A DNA stretch of 64,000 nt from Collybiopsis luxurians FD-317 M1 (GCA_000827265.1 KN834770.1:562104-626103); one strand, 5' to 3'; positions 1-11,680 are shown, counted from the first letter of the stretch. Translations and numbers: made by a program. The notes: generated from the letters alone by a model not told the origin.

Positions 1-2746
1 GGCAATGTTACCTGACATTGAACATTGGACTTTTGGAAAGTGAGTAGATGCTATCTCCCAGTGGAATTTCAGTGCTAATGGTCATGTATAGCTTGCAAAG
101 GCAGGAGGATGGCTCATTCAAAGACGAAGATTTAGCTAATCTGCTAAAGAATGCGTGAGTGTTTCTCCTGGTTTGCTGCGACAACTAAACTGATTCTCTT
201 GTCGCCAGGACCGAGCATCCCGCAGGAGCCTTCCGCGCCCGAGGTACTCCCGGTGGGTTTCCTATTCTTGAACAATCTACCTCCAGCGGTTCCTCATGTT
301 GTTGATCAGAATGTATGCGTCTCCACGAAATCATGGGCATCACTCAAAACCGTTTGTGGGGTGTATGTTCGATGAACGATTTCAGAAGGTATCTCGGTCT
401 CAAACGTAGGTTGATACTCTGAACCTTTTTCTTCATCGGAAATCACTAATCTGGAAACAGCATTCACCACGTTCTTGGAATGGAACTCTGACCCAGAGAT
501 TGCGTTCGCCGCTGAAAAGCTGTATGGAGACATTGAATATCTCGAACTTTACGTTGGGTTGCAAGCCGAAGAGGCTAAACCCGTCGTCGAAGGCGCTGGA
601 CTTTGCCCTGGTGAGCGTTCGATATGTCCGCCTATACAAGATTGGAGTTAAACTTTCATTCAATCAAGGTTACACGATCAGTCGTGCCATTCTGAGTGAC
701 GCCATCGCCCTCACTCGCGGTGATCGTTTCTTCACTCACGATTACACCCCGTTCAATCTTACTGCCTGGGGCTTTGCCGATTGTCAACGTCAGCCCGATG
801 CATATGGATTTGGTAGCGCGCTTGGCCGACTCTTCCTTCGTGCTCTTCCCGAACAATTTACCGAGAATAGTACTTACGCGTTCTTCCCGCTGATGACGCC
901 GGCAGCCATGACGGTGTTCTTAAAGGATATGAACAAGTCGGACGAGTACGATATGGCGCGGCCTACTCCCAAGTCGACCGGGCAAGTTACAAAGGACTAT
1001 GCTCAGGTGGGAAATATCATCAAGGATCCGAAGTTCATCGCGCATTATGAGGAGAGGTCCAGACAGGTTATCTCTGGCAAAGGGTATGCAGAGCGATGTT
1101 GAGAAGACGGCACCTTCTAATTAATAACCTCATTTACAGATTCTTCAGCGCTCCTGAAGACCGCTCAGAGCAAAAACAAGTGCTTAATGCTTTGGCTGGA
1201 ACATCTGAAGCTTCTGCAGAACTATCGAGATTCTTCTTCGTAAAGACCCAAGAGCTTATCAAGAGCAACTCATTCAACCTCTCGGGCTCGAACACGCGCT
1301 CTGTGAATCTTGTTCGAGATGTCCTCAAGGCTGTACCAATTCACTGGGTTGCTGACATTGTAGGTGTTGTGTGTACTGGAGAGGACCGACCCTTACTGTC
1401 TCTTGTTTGTGAAGGCTGGAATCCGCATTAAGACTACGGCTTCTGACTCTGGAGATTTCACCGCTGCCGAGTTGTACAATATGCTCGGAGAAATCTACTC
1501 GTAAGTTCTTTATCTATGTTCTGCAATGTGGACTTATGCAACTTCCGCAGGTTCATCTTCCTGGATGTTGAGTTATCGAAGCAGATGGTCTTGAAGGAGC
1601 ACACCAAGTCTCATATCAAGACTCTTTTACAATATATTGAATATGGTCTCGGTGGATTTAATACCAGACGGGTGCGTCTGTTCAACCTTATGCTACCCGT
1701 TTGACACATTTCCTGATACTCTCATAGTTATCACTCTCCGGCATCCTCTCCCTCTTCTCCAGGTCAAAGAGATCTGAGCAGACTATCGTAAAGCATCTTC
1801 ACAATATCGGCTACCACTCTTCTCGCGAGCAAGCCAACGTTATCTTGGCCATCATGGTAGGGAGTGTAGAGCTCTCGGTTGCTCTTACGAACATGGCCAA
1901 CTTGTATCTGGACTCGAAGTATGAGGACAACATACGTCAGAGCGCTTTGGGTGGGGACCTGTCGGGTAGCTTGGCAGGCTATGCGAGGGAGGCACTGAGT
2001 AAGTTTAATAGAACTTTTTCTTTCTTTACCACTGACGTTGCCTGTAGGATTGGAGCCTCCGTTCAAGGGTGTTTATCGTGAGTATTGCTGTCTAGTCTCA
2101 ATTGTTCGGGCTGACTCTGCGCTTCACCAAAGGTATTGCGTCGAGTGATCACAACACCGAAGGTCTGACCATCCAGAAGAATGATCGCGTATTCCTAGAT
2201 ATTCTCGCTGCTGGCCAAAATGTGCGTTCGATAAACCATATCTATTGACTCGCGCTCAATCTTATGCCCGTCTGACAGGACAAAGTTTTCCCCGATCCCG
2301 AGACCGTCAATGCTCAAAGAGATCAGAGCGGCAAAACTTACATTGTCAGCGACGGTATTACTAGGTAAACTTGTCTCTATGCAATAAGCGACGCAGTGCG
2401 ATTTAACTTTCTTCCAACAGGTGCCTCGGAGAAGACATCACTGTCCAGGTGAGTTGACATTGATGTTTGTCTCAAACCTCATTAACCCTTTTCCACAGAT
2501 AATGACCCATGTCCTGCGTGGCATTTTCGCTATCAAAGACATCAAGCGCGCGCCTGGAAATTCCGGCGTTCTGAATAGGTTCAAGGACCATGACCGTCCA
2601 GAGTTGAACTATGCCTACCTTGATGAGCAGAAATTCATCTCGCCGTGGCCGAATTCATTAGCAGTGATGGTATGTGATTCTGGTCTCGTCGTCCATCCTC
2701 TGCCTTCTGACTAAGATGCAAATTTAAGTTCACCGATGAATCTTAA
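1..2746 (+). CDS. Linoleate diol synthase / Ppo-type fatty acid dioxygenase-P450 fusion (5' end outside window)
   Basis: Sixteen exons can be chained in phase: 1-39, 92-154, 209-243, 310-405, 461-610, 669-1083, 1140-1359, 1415-1500, 1551-1671, 1728-1998, 2048-2077, 2133-2221, 2279-2364, 2421-2448, 2499-2669, 2729-2746. The joined protein shows the family landmarks after the dioxygenase core: PAGAF, EIMGITQNRLWGV, LTRGDRFFTHDYTPFNLTAWG and FGSALGRLFLRALP. A C-terminal cytochrome P450-like domain follows, with TRCLG carrying the presumed heme-thiolate cysteine (exon at 2421). Family members oxygenate linoleic acid in the N-terminal heme peroxidase half and rearrange the hydroperoxide in the P450 half, giving psi-factor oxylipins that affect sporulation. 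The proximal heme His and catalytic Tyr would lie upstream of the window, so activity cannot be judged. The last exon encodes only FTDES and a stop. Confidence 0.9.
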
Positions 2747-2937
2747 GCGGACAAGCTGGGCGTTATTTGAAAGAACTGTTGAGGCAGATTGGACTAATTA
2801 GTGAATCAATTTTATCTCTGTACAGTATATCCGCTCCTTCCATGTTCTTGATTCTTGAATACCCTTAGTCAACTGTCTACATAATTAACGAGCTGGGCAA
2901 GCGTGAACTTGATGCTTGACAATGCGACCTTTAAGAA

Positions 2938-3022
2938 GGGCACATGGTGTAGTTGGTTATCACATCCGCTTAGCATGTAGTGCAACTGCGGGGGGTGCTG
3001 GGTTCAATTCCCAGTGTGTCCA
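2938..3022 (+). tRNA. tRNA-Ala (anticodon AGC) with a short intron
   Basis: The acceptor arms GGGCACA and TGTGTCC pair (one G-U), with discriminator A at 3022. The D-arm contains the A box TGGTGTAGTTGG and the T-arm the B box GGTTCAATTCC, closed by CTGGG/CCCAG. The anticodon loop reads TTAGCAT, giving AGC. About 11 bases (roughly tgtagtgcaac) lie between position 37 and the 3' anticodon stem GCGGG, the canonical place for a eukaryotic tRNA intron. The gene sits 190 bp downstream of the Ppo gene. Confidence 0.93.
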
Positions 3023-3413
3023 ATGATTAACTTTTTCGGGTTCTTCATTACCGCAAATAAATTAATGAGCGGCGAGTTTTCCTGCGGTTTTCGTAGCCGC
3101 TGGTGGCGGAGTTTTGTGCTTGACGAATATAACGGTAACGAATTGCCAGACAATGTAATCTTTTTGTTCGAGTTTTGGCATACAAATGGCTACCTCTCGA
3201 GTCAAGTCTGTCAAGCTCAAGATTATATTCGGAGTACTAGTCTAATCCAGAAGTAATAAAGCAAACGACGGTGATAAACAGTTAAGCATTATTTCTGTGT
3301 ACTCATAAGGAAACGGAATAAGGCAGAACAAACCTCATAGGCTGGCGGAATAAATTACACAAGCGGCGAAAGATAGCTGTCAAGGAGGTCCAGGGCTCGA
3401 TAACAATGCTTGC
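3023..3413. other. Intergenic, no gene seen
   Basis: Spacer between tRNA-Ala and the 3' end of the lipase gene on the other strand. It should hold the tRNA terminator and the lipase 3' UTR. An open frame of 80 codons starts right after the tRNA but resembles nothing known. Confidence 0.5.
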
Positions 3414-5145
3414 CTAGACAATCAGCCCTTCCGCCCAGCACCTCAAAACACCCTCTCCAATCCGATGGAATTCGTAATTCTTCACATCCCGTGAGACGAT
3501 AGTAGCATGCGAGTTTCGGATTGACCGACGAGGCGTTGTAGAGTCGATAGGATCCATCGAATCGATAAAGGCAAGTTCCTTTCTCAGTCCAGGAATGGAA
3601 TTTAACCGCGCACAGATAGTGCGCTGGAGCGGTGTCAATGATGGAGCGAGAGTCCGTTTGGACGCGGGTGAGGATCTGGAGGACACGGAGGTCGCAGAAG
3701 TGGACGTAGAAAAGTTGGAGCCCGCGGAAGAAGACGAGGAGATGGTTCCATAAGAAACTGAGGCTGAAGGTGTAGATGTCCCCGAAGTCGACTCCGATTC
3801 TGAGCCAGAGATAGCAACGGGTCTAGGATCATCGACCATATCTGCTACTGCGTCTTCAATCCGCTTCTCCATCCTCTCAATATAATCCACTCCTTCCTTC
3901 AGCCTTGCTCCGACAAGGCTGACCAAACTCTTTTCACCCGTCTCGCTCTTCTCCAGTAATCTGATTCTCTTCCGGCTCCTGCTTGTTGCTCTCGAGAATT
4001 TGACAAACACGACGATGAAGAGGAGAGGAATAAGGAGAGGAAGCAAGAGATATATAAGAATGTTCCAAGGGAACGGCCGAACAAGGATCGGTGGGAGAGC
4101 GAGGAGGGGTTTCGAAGACCTTTTAGTCTTTTTCTTCCTAGGCTGAGTTGGCTGGTTCGGTGAGGATCTAACGAAAGAAGTGATAATGGGTCGGTAAGTC
4201 GGATGAAACTCCCTGCATTAGTTCAATAGCTCGTCTCAGTCCCTAAAGAAATGCTGCAGAGATATATACTCACACATCCACCCCACCGTCATCCAGGTTC
4301 CAATCTACGAATGGATCTTCTTCCTCGATGGCCGCCGTGACATAAGGAACCGTGTTATCGTTGACCGCGTTAGCAAAGATTCGCACTTTCTTGAATTGCG
4401 CCAGAGCTTGGAAAAAGACCAGAGAGGGATCGGAGAGGATGTCTAAAAGAGGCCGGCCGTTGCTGGACCATTTATCCTTGAGATAAAACTGTTCTCCGGT
4501 GCGACTGAGAAGCTTCGGGCCTAAAGTATGGGCAAGAGAGGAGAAGAGAGTGGGATATCGGACAAGGCCGAGATTAGGTGTCGCAATCATGTTAAAGTTC
4601 ATTGGTAGCATGGATATGTTGGTCGGGTCTAATTCGGATCCAAAAGTGGATGCTGTGAAGAATCCACGCTGGGCAAGAATGCCGACTACATAACGCGAGA
4701 CTAATCCGCCCAAAGAGTAGCCGGTAATGCTAAACTTTCGGACGGGTCTGCGCTCTTCAGTTTGGAGGCGGTGAACTTCTTTAATAATCTATGTGGTTAC
4801 TATCAGATTGACGCTCAAAACAGAGTTAAGAGATGATGCGAAGGGATCAGGGCTAAAAAGGTAATAACCCCGGGTTTGAGAGGCAAAGGTAACTGCAAAT
4901 GGAAAACTTACCTCCTCAACAACCCTCTCTGCACACCAATCGATACCGTCGTAGGTGCCTTCCTCATTATTGGCTTCGGCAAGTAAGAGGTGGACCTGGT
5001 CAGGGCTTTCCTGCATAGTCGAAGAAAAGGTTTCTTTTGCAATCCTCGCCATCTCTGCCAAATGGCTAGTGTTTCCCCACATTCCGTGAACGAGAACCAG
5101 CAGGTGGACTGGACTGGTCGACTCCAAAGTTGTTTCGGTGGCCAT
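3414..5145 (-). CDS. DUF676/Rog1-type putative lipase with a C-terminal membrane segment
   Basis: Three exons, 4912-5145, 4274-4788 and 3414-4212, join in phase to 515 aa. The protein opens with HLLVLVHGMWGN, the oxyanion-region motif of alpha/beta hydrolases. FSITGYSLGGLVSRYVVG follows at about residues 95-112, giving the nucleophile-elbow GxSxG typical of the DUF676 serine esterase family (yeast Rog1, YDL109C). A likely charge-relay region is ANAVNDNTVPY. Near residue 290 a hydrophobic stretch (LIYLLLPLLIPLLFIVVFVKF) should anchor the protein, followed by a basic segment and a Ser-rich tail. The start chosen is the first ATG before the conserved core. These enzymes act on glycerolipids or monoacylglycerol in yeast; substrate here is inferred only. 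Confidence 0.85.
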
Positions 5146-5958
5146 TATCACTGAAACAGGTGGTCGTGTGCCGATAAGTTATAGCGAAAAGAAAGGAAAA
5201 TTGTATAAGAGCAACTGGCTCAGTTTCTATTGGGATTTCTGGATGATAAAGATTATGGGTTTCGGTGAACGACGGCGATGAGAGTATTTGGAAGATAACA
5301 AAGTTGTGCCAGACGGTGCGCGTAAGGTTGAGGGAGGAAATCAAGTCAAGGCGCTATATATAAGGTGGTGGTGGTTATTATTAAAGAAACAATGCGATCA
5401 GCGTGAAACACGCATAACAAATTGCCACAATCAATAAGGGTGATTGACACCAGGTAGACGTACTGTACGAGAGAAACAAGTTGCAGCACCGGAAAGCGTT
5501 GATCATCACCACCTGGTGATTACGTCACCTTGGCTGCCATTCCCAGGCCGTGCGTTCGTTTCAGCGAGAGGGAACAGTTCATTCGCGAATTCACTCTTGC
5601 ATTCAGATACAAACATCAATAGGTATTTGACCCCCCAACCCCCCACAAAAAATCGTGAAGATAATACATTATATCATGTCCAAAAGCATAAAATATCCTC
5701 AGAGGTAATTGTCCACAACTCGCCACAATATGTACATAGAAGCATAATTGGTCCACAAAAGCCACTCAATTTCTAGTGGGGAACCGACAAAGGAGAGCAG
5801 GCATAGAATTTATTTTGAGCAGTTTCGTGAGATGGCAAAAGATCGTATGGTATCCTGCAGTGGGGAGGTGAGCGATAAGTCAAGAAGACGAAGGTATATC
5901 GACGCACACTTTCGGACAAGCATCCCCAAAAATCTCACCGACATCAATGCCACTGTTT
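5146..5958. other. Intergenic: lipase promoter and 3' flank of the small gene
   Basis: This 0.8-kb stretch separates the lipase start from the end of the small gene at 5959. Apart from the TATA-like element I see no conserved coding frame. The open frames at 5444-5776 and 5748-5966 have no recognisable domain and no splice-consistent extension. Confidence 0.5.
5355..5362 (-). promoter_or_regulatory. Possible TATA element of the lipase gene
   Basis: TATATATA lies about 210 bp upstream of the lipase start codon, in the right direction for that gene. It stands out from the surrounding sequence, but no transcription start is known, so this is a guess from position and base pattern. Confidence 0.3.
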
Positions 5959-6228
5959 TCAAGTAGAATACGAGTCCTCCTTGATATGCATCTGGGATGC
6001 CTTCTGGGCTTCAAAAGATGCCTGGTAAAAGTCATCCCGCAAGTCGCTCGAGCTCTTCTTTTTGTGTAAAGTTCGATGCTGGTGAGTAGGTGAGGTGGGA
6101 GACGCGGCTGCCCCGTTCTGCTCAGAGTCTCTGCCTTCTGCAGGCTGAGCATCGGTGTTCACAGAGGCGAGGACTGCGGGTGAGGCCATCATAGTATTCG
6201 AAGGTGTATGAGTGTTAGAGGCCATCAT
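5959..6228 (-). CDS. Small hypothetical protein with duplicated N-terminus
   Basis: Single open frame of 89 aa. I do not recognise it. It starts with a twelve-residue unit (MMASNTHTPSNT), then MMAS again, then a Ser/Thr/Ala/Gln-rich part, a basic patch HKKKSSSDLRDD and a helical acidic tail ending EDSYST. The start lies in a 36-bp tandem duplication: initiation at 6228 or at the second Met pair (6192) would give 89 or 77 aa. In the frame upstream of 6228 the duplicated Met-Met codons have become ACGACG, and a TGA follows with no earlier ATG. The protein has no predicted membrane segment. It could be a genuine small fungal gene or a chance ORF. Confidence 0.4.
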   Translation of the reverse strand: MMASNTHTPSNTMMASPAVLASVNTDAQPAEGRDSEQNGAAASPTSPTHQHRTLHKKKSSSDLRDDFYQASFEAQKASQMHIKEDSYST

Positions 6229-6259
6229 AGTATTCGAAGGTGTATGAGTGTTAGAGGCC
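6182..6259. repeat. 36-bp tandem duplication, two copies
   Basis: The sequence from gaggccatcatag to gtgtta (6182-6217) is repeated directly from 6218, followed by another gaggcc, with exact identity over 36 bp plus the 6-bp overlap. The length is a multiple of three, so it adds twelve codons in frame to the small gene on the minus strand. Confidence 0.95.
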
Positions 6260-7487
6260 GTCGTGATAATAGAAGATCAAAGTACAAGAGGCGTGAAAAG
6301 TCGTTAATGTTAACAATAAAACCCAGAAGCGAAAAAAGAGTTCCGGATTAACATGGCCCACGCCTTGCTTAAGTATGCGGCTCCCAGCCACCGCTGTAAT
6401 TTCAAATCAGCGCCGCATTGAAGTCATTCCTCGATCCTTGTCCATTCCGAATCTGAGACAAACCTCTTATTTCCCTTTGCGGCTACAAAAAAATAACCAT
6501 GTCGAGTCATGCACCTACCTTCGGGCCTCATTTTCAAAAGTCCTCAAGTAGGAATGAACAATTGAATATGGTGAGCCGGAACCTTGGCTGTCCAGATCGG
6601 ACTAAAAACTGTGGCTCCGCCCGTACCTGCGGAAGGCGATTCCTGCCCAGCGACGACGTCAAGCAAACATATCTGCCCTCTGCGTTCGGAAGCATATCGC
6701 CAAGAATCAACAAAATTTACAGTCGCCGTTGAGAACAGCATCAACATTAGTCCGGAGTTGCCACCTTTCTCTCGGAAAAGAGCCGTAAGCGCGCGCCAAA
6801 TTAAGGAAAACAAGCTCCGATGGGTTAGAGGAATTGAGGAAAGAAAAAAACCCTCTAAAATTGTCAAGTTAGTATTTCTGCCATAACTGCATATAGATAT
6901 ACTGGGAACGATAGATAGTTTTGTAATGATTGCAAGCGAAAACAAAAGATAAAGGGGAGAGGTTGGATAAATCGATACGGGAACCGTCCGTCAAGACATA
7001 TTTAAAGAAAGTCGAAAGAAAAATGAAGATAATGACACATGCACAACATCTTGGGAAGTCAAGGACTCGAATGAGAGACTGGAAAAAAAAAATAATACCA
7101 TATGTTTAGAAAATACGGGGATGGGAGTTACAAAAGGGAAAATAGAGACGGTAAACCTAAATGCCTGAAGGGGCGTGCGTGCGGATTATGAGTGTATAGG
7201 TGTTAGGTCGGATCGAGAGGTGAAAGCACTGAGAGAAGGATAGCCATAGGTATGCCGACAGAGTGAAAAGAGGTTCGCGATCTTGTAAGTATGTTAAAAT
7301 GTAAAGACGTAGAAGTACAACAATAATGGGGGAATAAAATCCAAACAACTGGAATTGCTCGTCATAACTCTCATGACTTGAAGGTCAACTTTATATGATA
7401 GGTATCCGCCGCTTGTTTGTATTCCGTTCTTCCTTTTTTCTTCTATTTTCTTCGTGGCAATTCGCTTCATCTTGATCAGAGGAACAA
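6229..7487. other. Long gene-poor stretch; one doubtful short ORF
   Basis: No recognisable gene. A possible two-exon reading on the plus strand starts with ATG at 6499 and has a donor at 6548 and acceptor at 6595. It would end at 6732 and give about 61 aa, but nothing in it is familiar and an alternative frame (6584-6886) is equally open. The part from about 6900 to 7487 is A-rich and is probably the 3' flank of the kinase gene. Confidence 0.4.
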
Positions 7488-9953
7488 TTACTTGTTCTTC
7501 GCAATTTCTCTGGCCGCCTTGATGAGTGGGGCCAATGTCCGTAAAGGTTCCGAAAGTTTGAAGAATGGATGCTGCAGAAGAGACGAAGCATGGTCAGTGG
7601 GAGGCAAGTAGTTATGACTCAACTTCTATCCTTACCTGTAGCAGCTCGGTCGCTGTGGGCCTCTTCTCTGCGTCAACTTCCAGGGTCTTTGCTAGATAGT
7701 CGCTGAACGTGGGCGACAGATTCTCCGGATTGGCAATCTTTGGCGTCCCGTTGGTCGCAATCAGGTACAAGGCTTTAAGCGGGTTTTGATTGAGATACGG
7801 CGGTTCACCCTCAATCATCTCAATAGCCATGATGCCCAAACTCCAAATGTCGACTTTTGGACCGTACTCTTTACGCGTAACGACTTCGGGTGCCATCCAG
7901 TAGGGCGTTCCGACCATAGTTGTTCGTTTGGCGTGGTTAGGATCGGAAATCTGAGCGCAGAAACCAAAGTCGGCTGAATAAAAAGAATCATTAGTTCAGA
8001 ACGGGTAATCGACCGGACCATACTCACTTAGTTTGATATCACCAACCATACTCAACAACACATTATCACTCTTGATATCCCTATGAATGACCCCATGTCT
8101 GTGCAAGTGTTCCAATCCCTGGGCAGTCTCCCTCGATACGGCAGCAATTTGTCCCTCCGTCATCAAGTTGGCTGTTACAACATCCGTTAAGGAACCACCT
8201 TCCATATACTCCATCACGACCCAAAGATCATTTTTGTACAGGAATGAATCGATGTAGTTAACGATGTTCGGATGACGGGAGGAGCGCATAACGAGGATTT
8301 CATTGATAATCAGGTCTTTTTTGGGTTGCTTCTCGAGGTCCATCTGTTTGATGGCCACGGAAAGATTTGTTCCAACTTGATAAGCAGTGTAGACGCCACC
8401 GGATGCACTAGAGAAAAATGTCAGGGTTGAGGTATAGGGAAGAACATGCGGGATAATATGCATACCCTTGTCCGATTTTGACCAAGTTTCTGTACAACCT
8501 GGTTGGATCCGCATCGGTGCAGATCTGCTGTAATCGACGAACAATATCTTCCTCCTTTTCCTTGTCTGCCGGTTTCTTTTCCCGCCTTCGGGGAGTAGCG
8601 ACACCGCCGGCGGCTTTGGCAAGTTGCTGAGCAGCAGGTGAAGGGGCGGGCTGTTGCTGGCGACCTTCGGCTGGGCGTGGAGCATCCCGATGAGGCTGGG
8701 GTGTTTTGAGCGGGAGATCGGTAGAGGATGAACCGGGTGAAGCTTTGGGTGTTCGGTGAGCTGATGAGCTCCCGCCGGGAGTGGGAGCTGGGGAGGCACC
8801 GGGGCCTGTAGGACGCCTTTCTCTATCGCGAGTAGTGTTGGACCTACTCACAGAAGGGTCATTTGGCCGTACGGGTTTGGTGGGCGTTCGCTGGGAAGTA
8901 GAACGGTCGAGAGTAGGTGTAACTGTAGTGGGAGGAGAAGGAGCAGGTCGATAGGCTGACGGCGCACTAGGCTTTTTGGGAGGCGCAGGAGGCGGCCGCT
9001 GGGTAAAGTTTAGCAAAAAAAGACAATAGAAAGAAATAGACTACCTACTGCGTTCTGGAAACTATCTTCATTTTTTCCTCCATAACTCAGCCCGCTAGCC
9101 AAATCGGGCGTAGCTCCGCCCATTGCGCCCAATTTATCCCAAACATCTCCATGGCCCTCCTGATAAAACTTGACAATTTCCATTACAGCCTGAGGATTCT
9201 TTTCCTGGTCCGACTTGGAAATACCGCTTTCCTGCAAAAGCTGCTGCCATTCCTTCGGGAGACCAGTGAATTCGCCTGTGGAAGAATTGAAGCCAACGTG
9301 GGTGAGATGAACTGGATCATAGGGAGTGGATATTTCTGGACGTTTGGTTGAATTAAAAATGAAACCAAGGACGCTTTTTTTAGTCTTGGACTGGGTGCTG
9401 CTGCGAGATCTGCCAGCGATTGTACCAGCAGAAGAGTGGTGGTAATCGAATACTGGGGGAGGTGATTCGACTGGATCAGCGTAAAACTGGCCATCGTTGG
9501 GCATAGGTGGAGCAGGCTGTGAGAGACGCCTTGGGTTGACAGACATGGGTTCTGCTTGGAAGAGATCGTTCAAGTTTGCGGTATTGGCGCGAGACGGTCT
9601 GGGAGGGGGAGAAGTGGTCATGGTGGACTGAGAAATTGGAGGAGCTGTAGGAGGCTGAGGGGAAGAATTGGATGGTAATGATAGTTTTCTGAGCCTGGGC
9701 TTTTGGATTGTGGATTTTGTGGGGGGAGCAGGGGGAGCTCTGGACGGTGTAAAGCCCTTATAATTGTTGGCCTCTGCGGCGTGGAGATTGGATTCAGCGA
9801 GTAAGGCGTTATACTCGGCAACACTCTCCCGGCTCGGCCTGGGAATTATCCAACTGAGCGACGGCGAAAAAGCGAACCCGAAAAAAAAAAAAATTACCTG
9901 TGGTATTCAACAGTAATGTTCTTGCTCTGACGGCGTGGTGTAACACTGGACAT
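7488..9953 (-). CDS. STE20: Ste20/PAK-family serine/threonine kinase (CRIB + kinase, no PH domain)
   Basis: Six exons, 9898-9953, 9049-9838, 8466-8998, 8028-8407, 7636-7973 and 7488-7571, join in phase to 726 aa. A CRIB/p21-binding motif ([15 protein letters not shown]) lies at about residues 188-202, followed by the rest of the PBD, then a long Pro/Ser-rich linker. The kinase domain covers about 450-710: [11 protein letters not shown] glycine loop, VAIKQ lysine, [32 protein letters not shown] plus STE20-type kinase means activation by Cdc42/Rac. The absence of a PH domain before the CRIB argues for Ste20 rather than Cla4. In fungi this kinase feeds the pheromone and filamentation MAPK cascades and cell polarity. 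The C-terminal exon gives [10 protein letters not shown] and a short tail. Confidence 0.92.
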
Positions 9954-10576
9954 ATCCTGACACAGCCAGGCCGATCGTTGTTATAGTGGCTAGATCGCCG
10001 TCGCCGAGTTGTAATATTACTTTGGTCGCTGTGAGCGCCGTTGAGAGAATGCAGAAAGGCTGAAAGATCCTCGACGTTGACGTTGTCGCTGCTATCCGTA
10101 AAGAAAAGGTATTTTATTATTAGTTGCCACGTGCTTTTGTCACACCAGCCACAAACTTAGATGCTATCAGCCCATCATCCTTTCTCCTTTTTCAGTCTTT
10201 GTACGCTATATTGATGGCACATTGGCCCTGTAGTCCTTTTGCAGTTCTCTCCCTCTACGAACACCGTGATCTTTGGCCCCTCGAAACAGCCAGCCAGCCC
10301 AAACTGGAAAGTGGAAACAACCATCATCATTCAGTTCCTGAATACGTCTGACTCCATCTGCACTGTCCGAGTGTCGTGATGTCGGGCAGGCGGGAAGCAT
10401 TAAATAAAGCCGCAAAGCTTCTGGAATCTGGGTAGCAGTCTCGTTAACTTCGTAATTTAGCAAGGTGAAGCAAAAGCCACGCGTTCTTCTGTTCCTATGC
10501 CATGAGTCCTCAACTTGGACCGCAAGAGCATTCGCAACGTCTGATTTCAATCTTGACGGACGGCAAACCGAACAGA

Positions 10577-10876
10577 TCATGAAACATTTCCTGTGAAATC
10601 AAACGCAGTACCTGTGAATTGGAAACCATCATTCAAGATAATCTTCGTAGGATATAGCTTGAGGAGGCGATCCCAAACCGCCAGTCCACTCCCATTTGAA
10701 AACACAAGGTAACCACAGATTCCACCAGGCCCGAGAGGCGTGTACGCCTTCCAAACTTCCAAAGCCCATGCGGCATAAAATTCATTCTGATCGTCTGCTG
10801 TACCTGGAACCGAAATTGAGGAAGCGAACCAAGACTCGAGCCTACTCATGACCTGATACAGCGATCTTGAATACAA
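10577..10876 (-). CDS. Possible exon or gene remnant, unknown
   Basis: A 99-codon open frame with protein-like composition. Its core includes EFYAAWALEVWKAYTP, GGICGYLVFSNGSG and LAVWDRLLKLYPTKIILNDG. I do not recognise a family. It might be one exon of an intron-rich minus-strand gene reaching up to about 11230, where MELSAVNYKRFKPC and a GTAGGT donor occur, but I could not chain the parts in phase. It could equally be a decayed fragment. Confidence 0.2.
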   Translation of the reverse strand: MYSRSLYQVMSRLESWFASSISVPGTADDQNEFYAAWALEVWKAYTPLGPGGICGYLVFSNGSGLAVWDRLLKLYPTKIILNDGFQFTGTAFDFTGNVS

Positions 10877-11271
10877 ACAGAGCGTATGCGGGTGCAGACC
10901 GGACTAGCAAAGGGACAGTCCAGTAGATAAAACGAGAAAGAGCGATCTCCCGGAATGCTCTGCATTTCGCAAACCGATGAGTAATTTTGAACAATGAAAA
11001 TTGGGAGAGGTTGGTCTAGAACTAATCGATAGATGGATAGATGAGTATTCGAACTGATCTGCGATGCAAAAATCAGCCTCAAGGGCTGATATAGATATCC
11101 AATCTGAGCTGCTGAAACACGCACGTTTTTCCATTGCTTGCCATTTTTCCCTCGTCAAGGAGACCTACCACAGAATTCGTACAGGGCTTAAAGCGTTTGT
11201 AATTGACAGCGCTCAGTTCCATAAAAAAAAAAGATGGGTTTGAAGGAAAAAAAAGCCATCGCACAACGCGC

Positions 11272-11292
11272 GCCGGTCAAAGCTGTAAATCG
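11272..11292. repeat. 21-bp element, copy 1
   Basis: Sequence GCCGGTCAAAGC followed by TGTAAATCG, identical over 21 bp to 13072-13092. This copy lies between the doubtful minus-strand frames and tRNA-Ser. Confidence 0.8.
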
Positions 11293-11495
11293 TAGGTTGC
11301 AAAGGAGAGCCATGCGTGCATTCCAGATGAATGATGAGCCGCAAGATCATTACAAAGATAGCCGATAGTGAAGGTGCTCCGAGCGGCTTAGATAGGGATG
11401 CGAGTGAAATTGGATACTAAACAACTCGGGTGGCAACTTTGATTATTCCTCGTCACACATGGACATATCATAAAAAGCAAGTGTCCGTCAGGCGT

Positions 11496-11584
11496 GCTGG
11501 AATGGCCGAGTCGTTAAGGCGATAGATTTGAATTATCATATCTATTACTCATTGAGTGCGTAGGTTCAAATCCTGCTTCCAGCG
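11496..11584 (+). tRNA. tRNA-Ser (anticodon TGA) with a very short intron
   Basis: The acceptor stem GCTGGAA/TTCCAGC is perfect, with discriminator G. The A box TGGCCGAGTCGTTAAGG and B box GGTTCAAATCC are intact, and a long variable arm (ACTC-ATT-GAGT) marks a class II tRNA. The anticodon stem ATAGA/TCTAT encloses 14 bases beginning TTTGAA, so the anticodon is TGA. The seven surplus bases after position 37 are a very short intron. The T-stem is GTAGG/CCTGC with one G-U pair. Confidence 0.9.
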
Positions 11585-11680
11585 ATTTTTTTTTTTGCTG
11601 TATCTGGATTGGCTTATTTTTTTTTTGAATTCGTCAATATCCTCCTCAAGGAGGGTACTTAGCCTTTCTATAGATACAAT

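Larger units (their letters stand above)
9954..11495. other. Intergenic, 1.5 kb, no confident gene
   Basis: Upstream region of the Ste20 kinase and of tRNA-Ser. Several unconnected open frames lie on the minus strand between 10206 and 11264. One (10577-10876) looks protein-like and is listed separately. The rest have no convincing splice links. An element shared with the GPN2/RRM promoter lies at 11272. Confidence 0.45.

Noticed and set aside
500..700. Continuous reading from 500 to 1102 as one exon
   Set aside because: The first part (KSCMETLNISNFTLGC...) is the wrong frame of the Ppo exon 461-610; the true protein enters at 669 after an intron.
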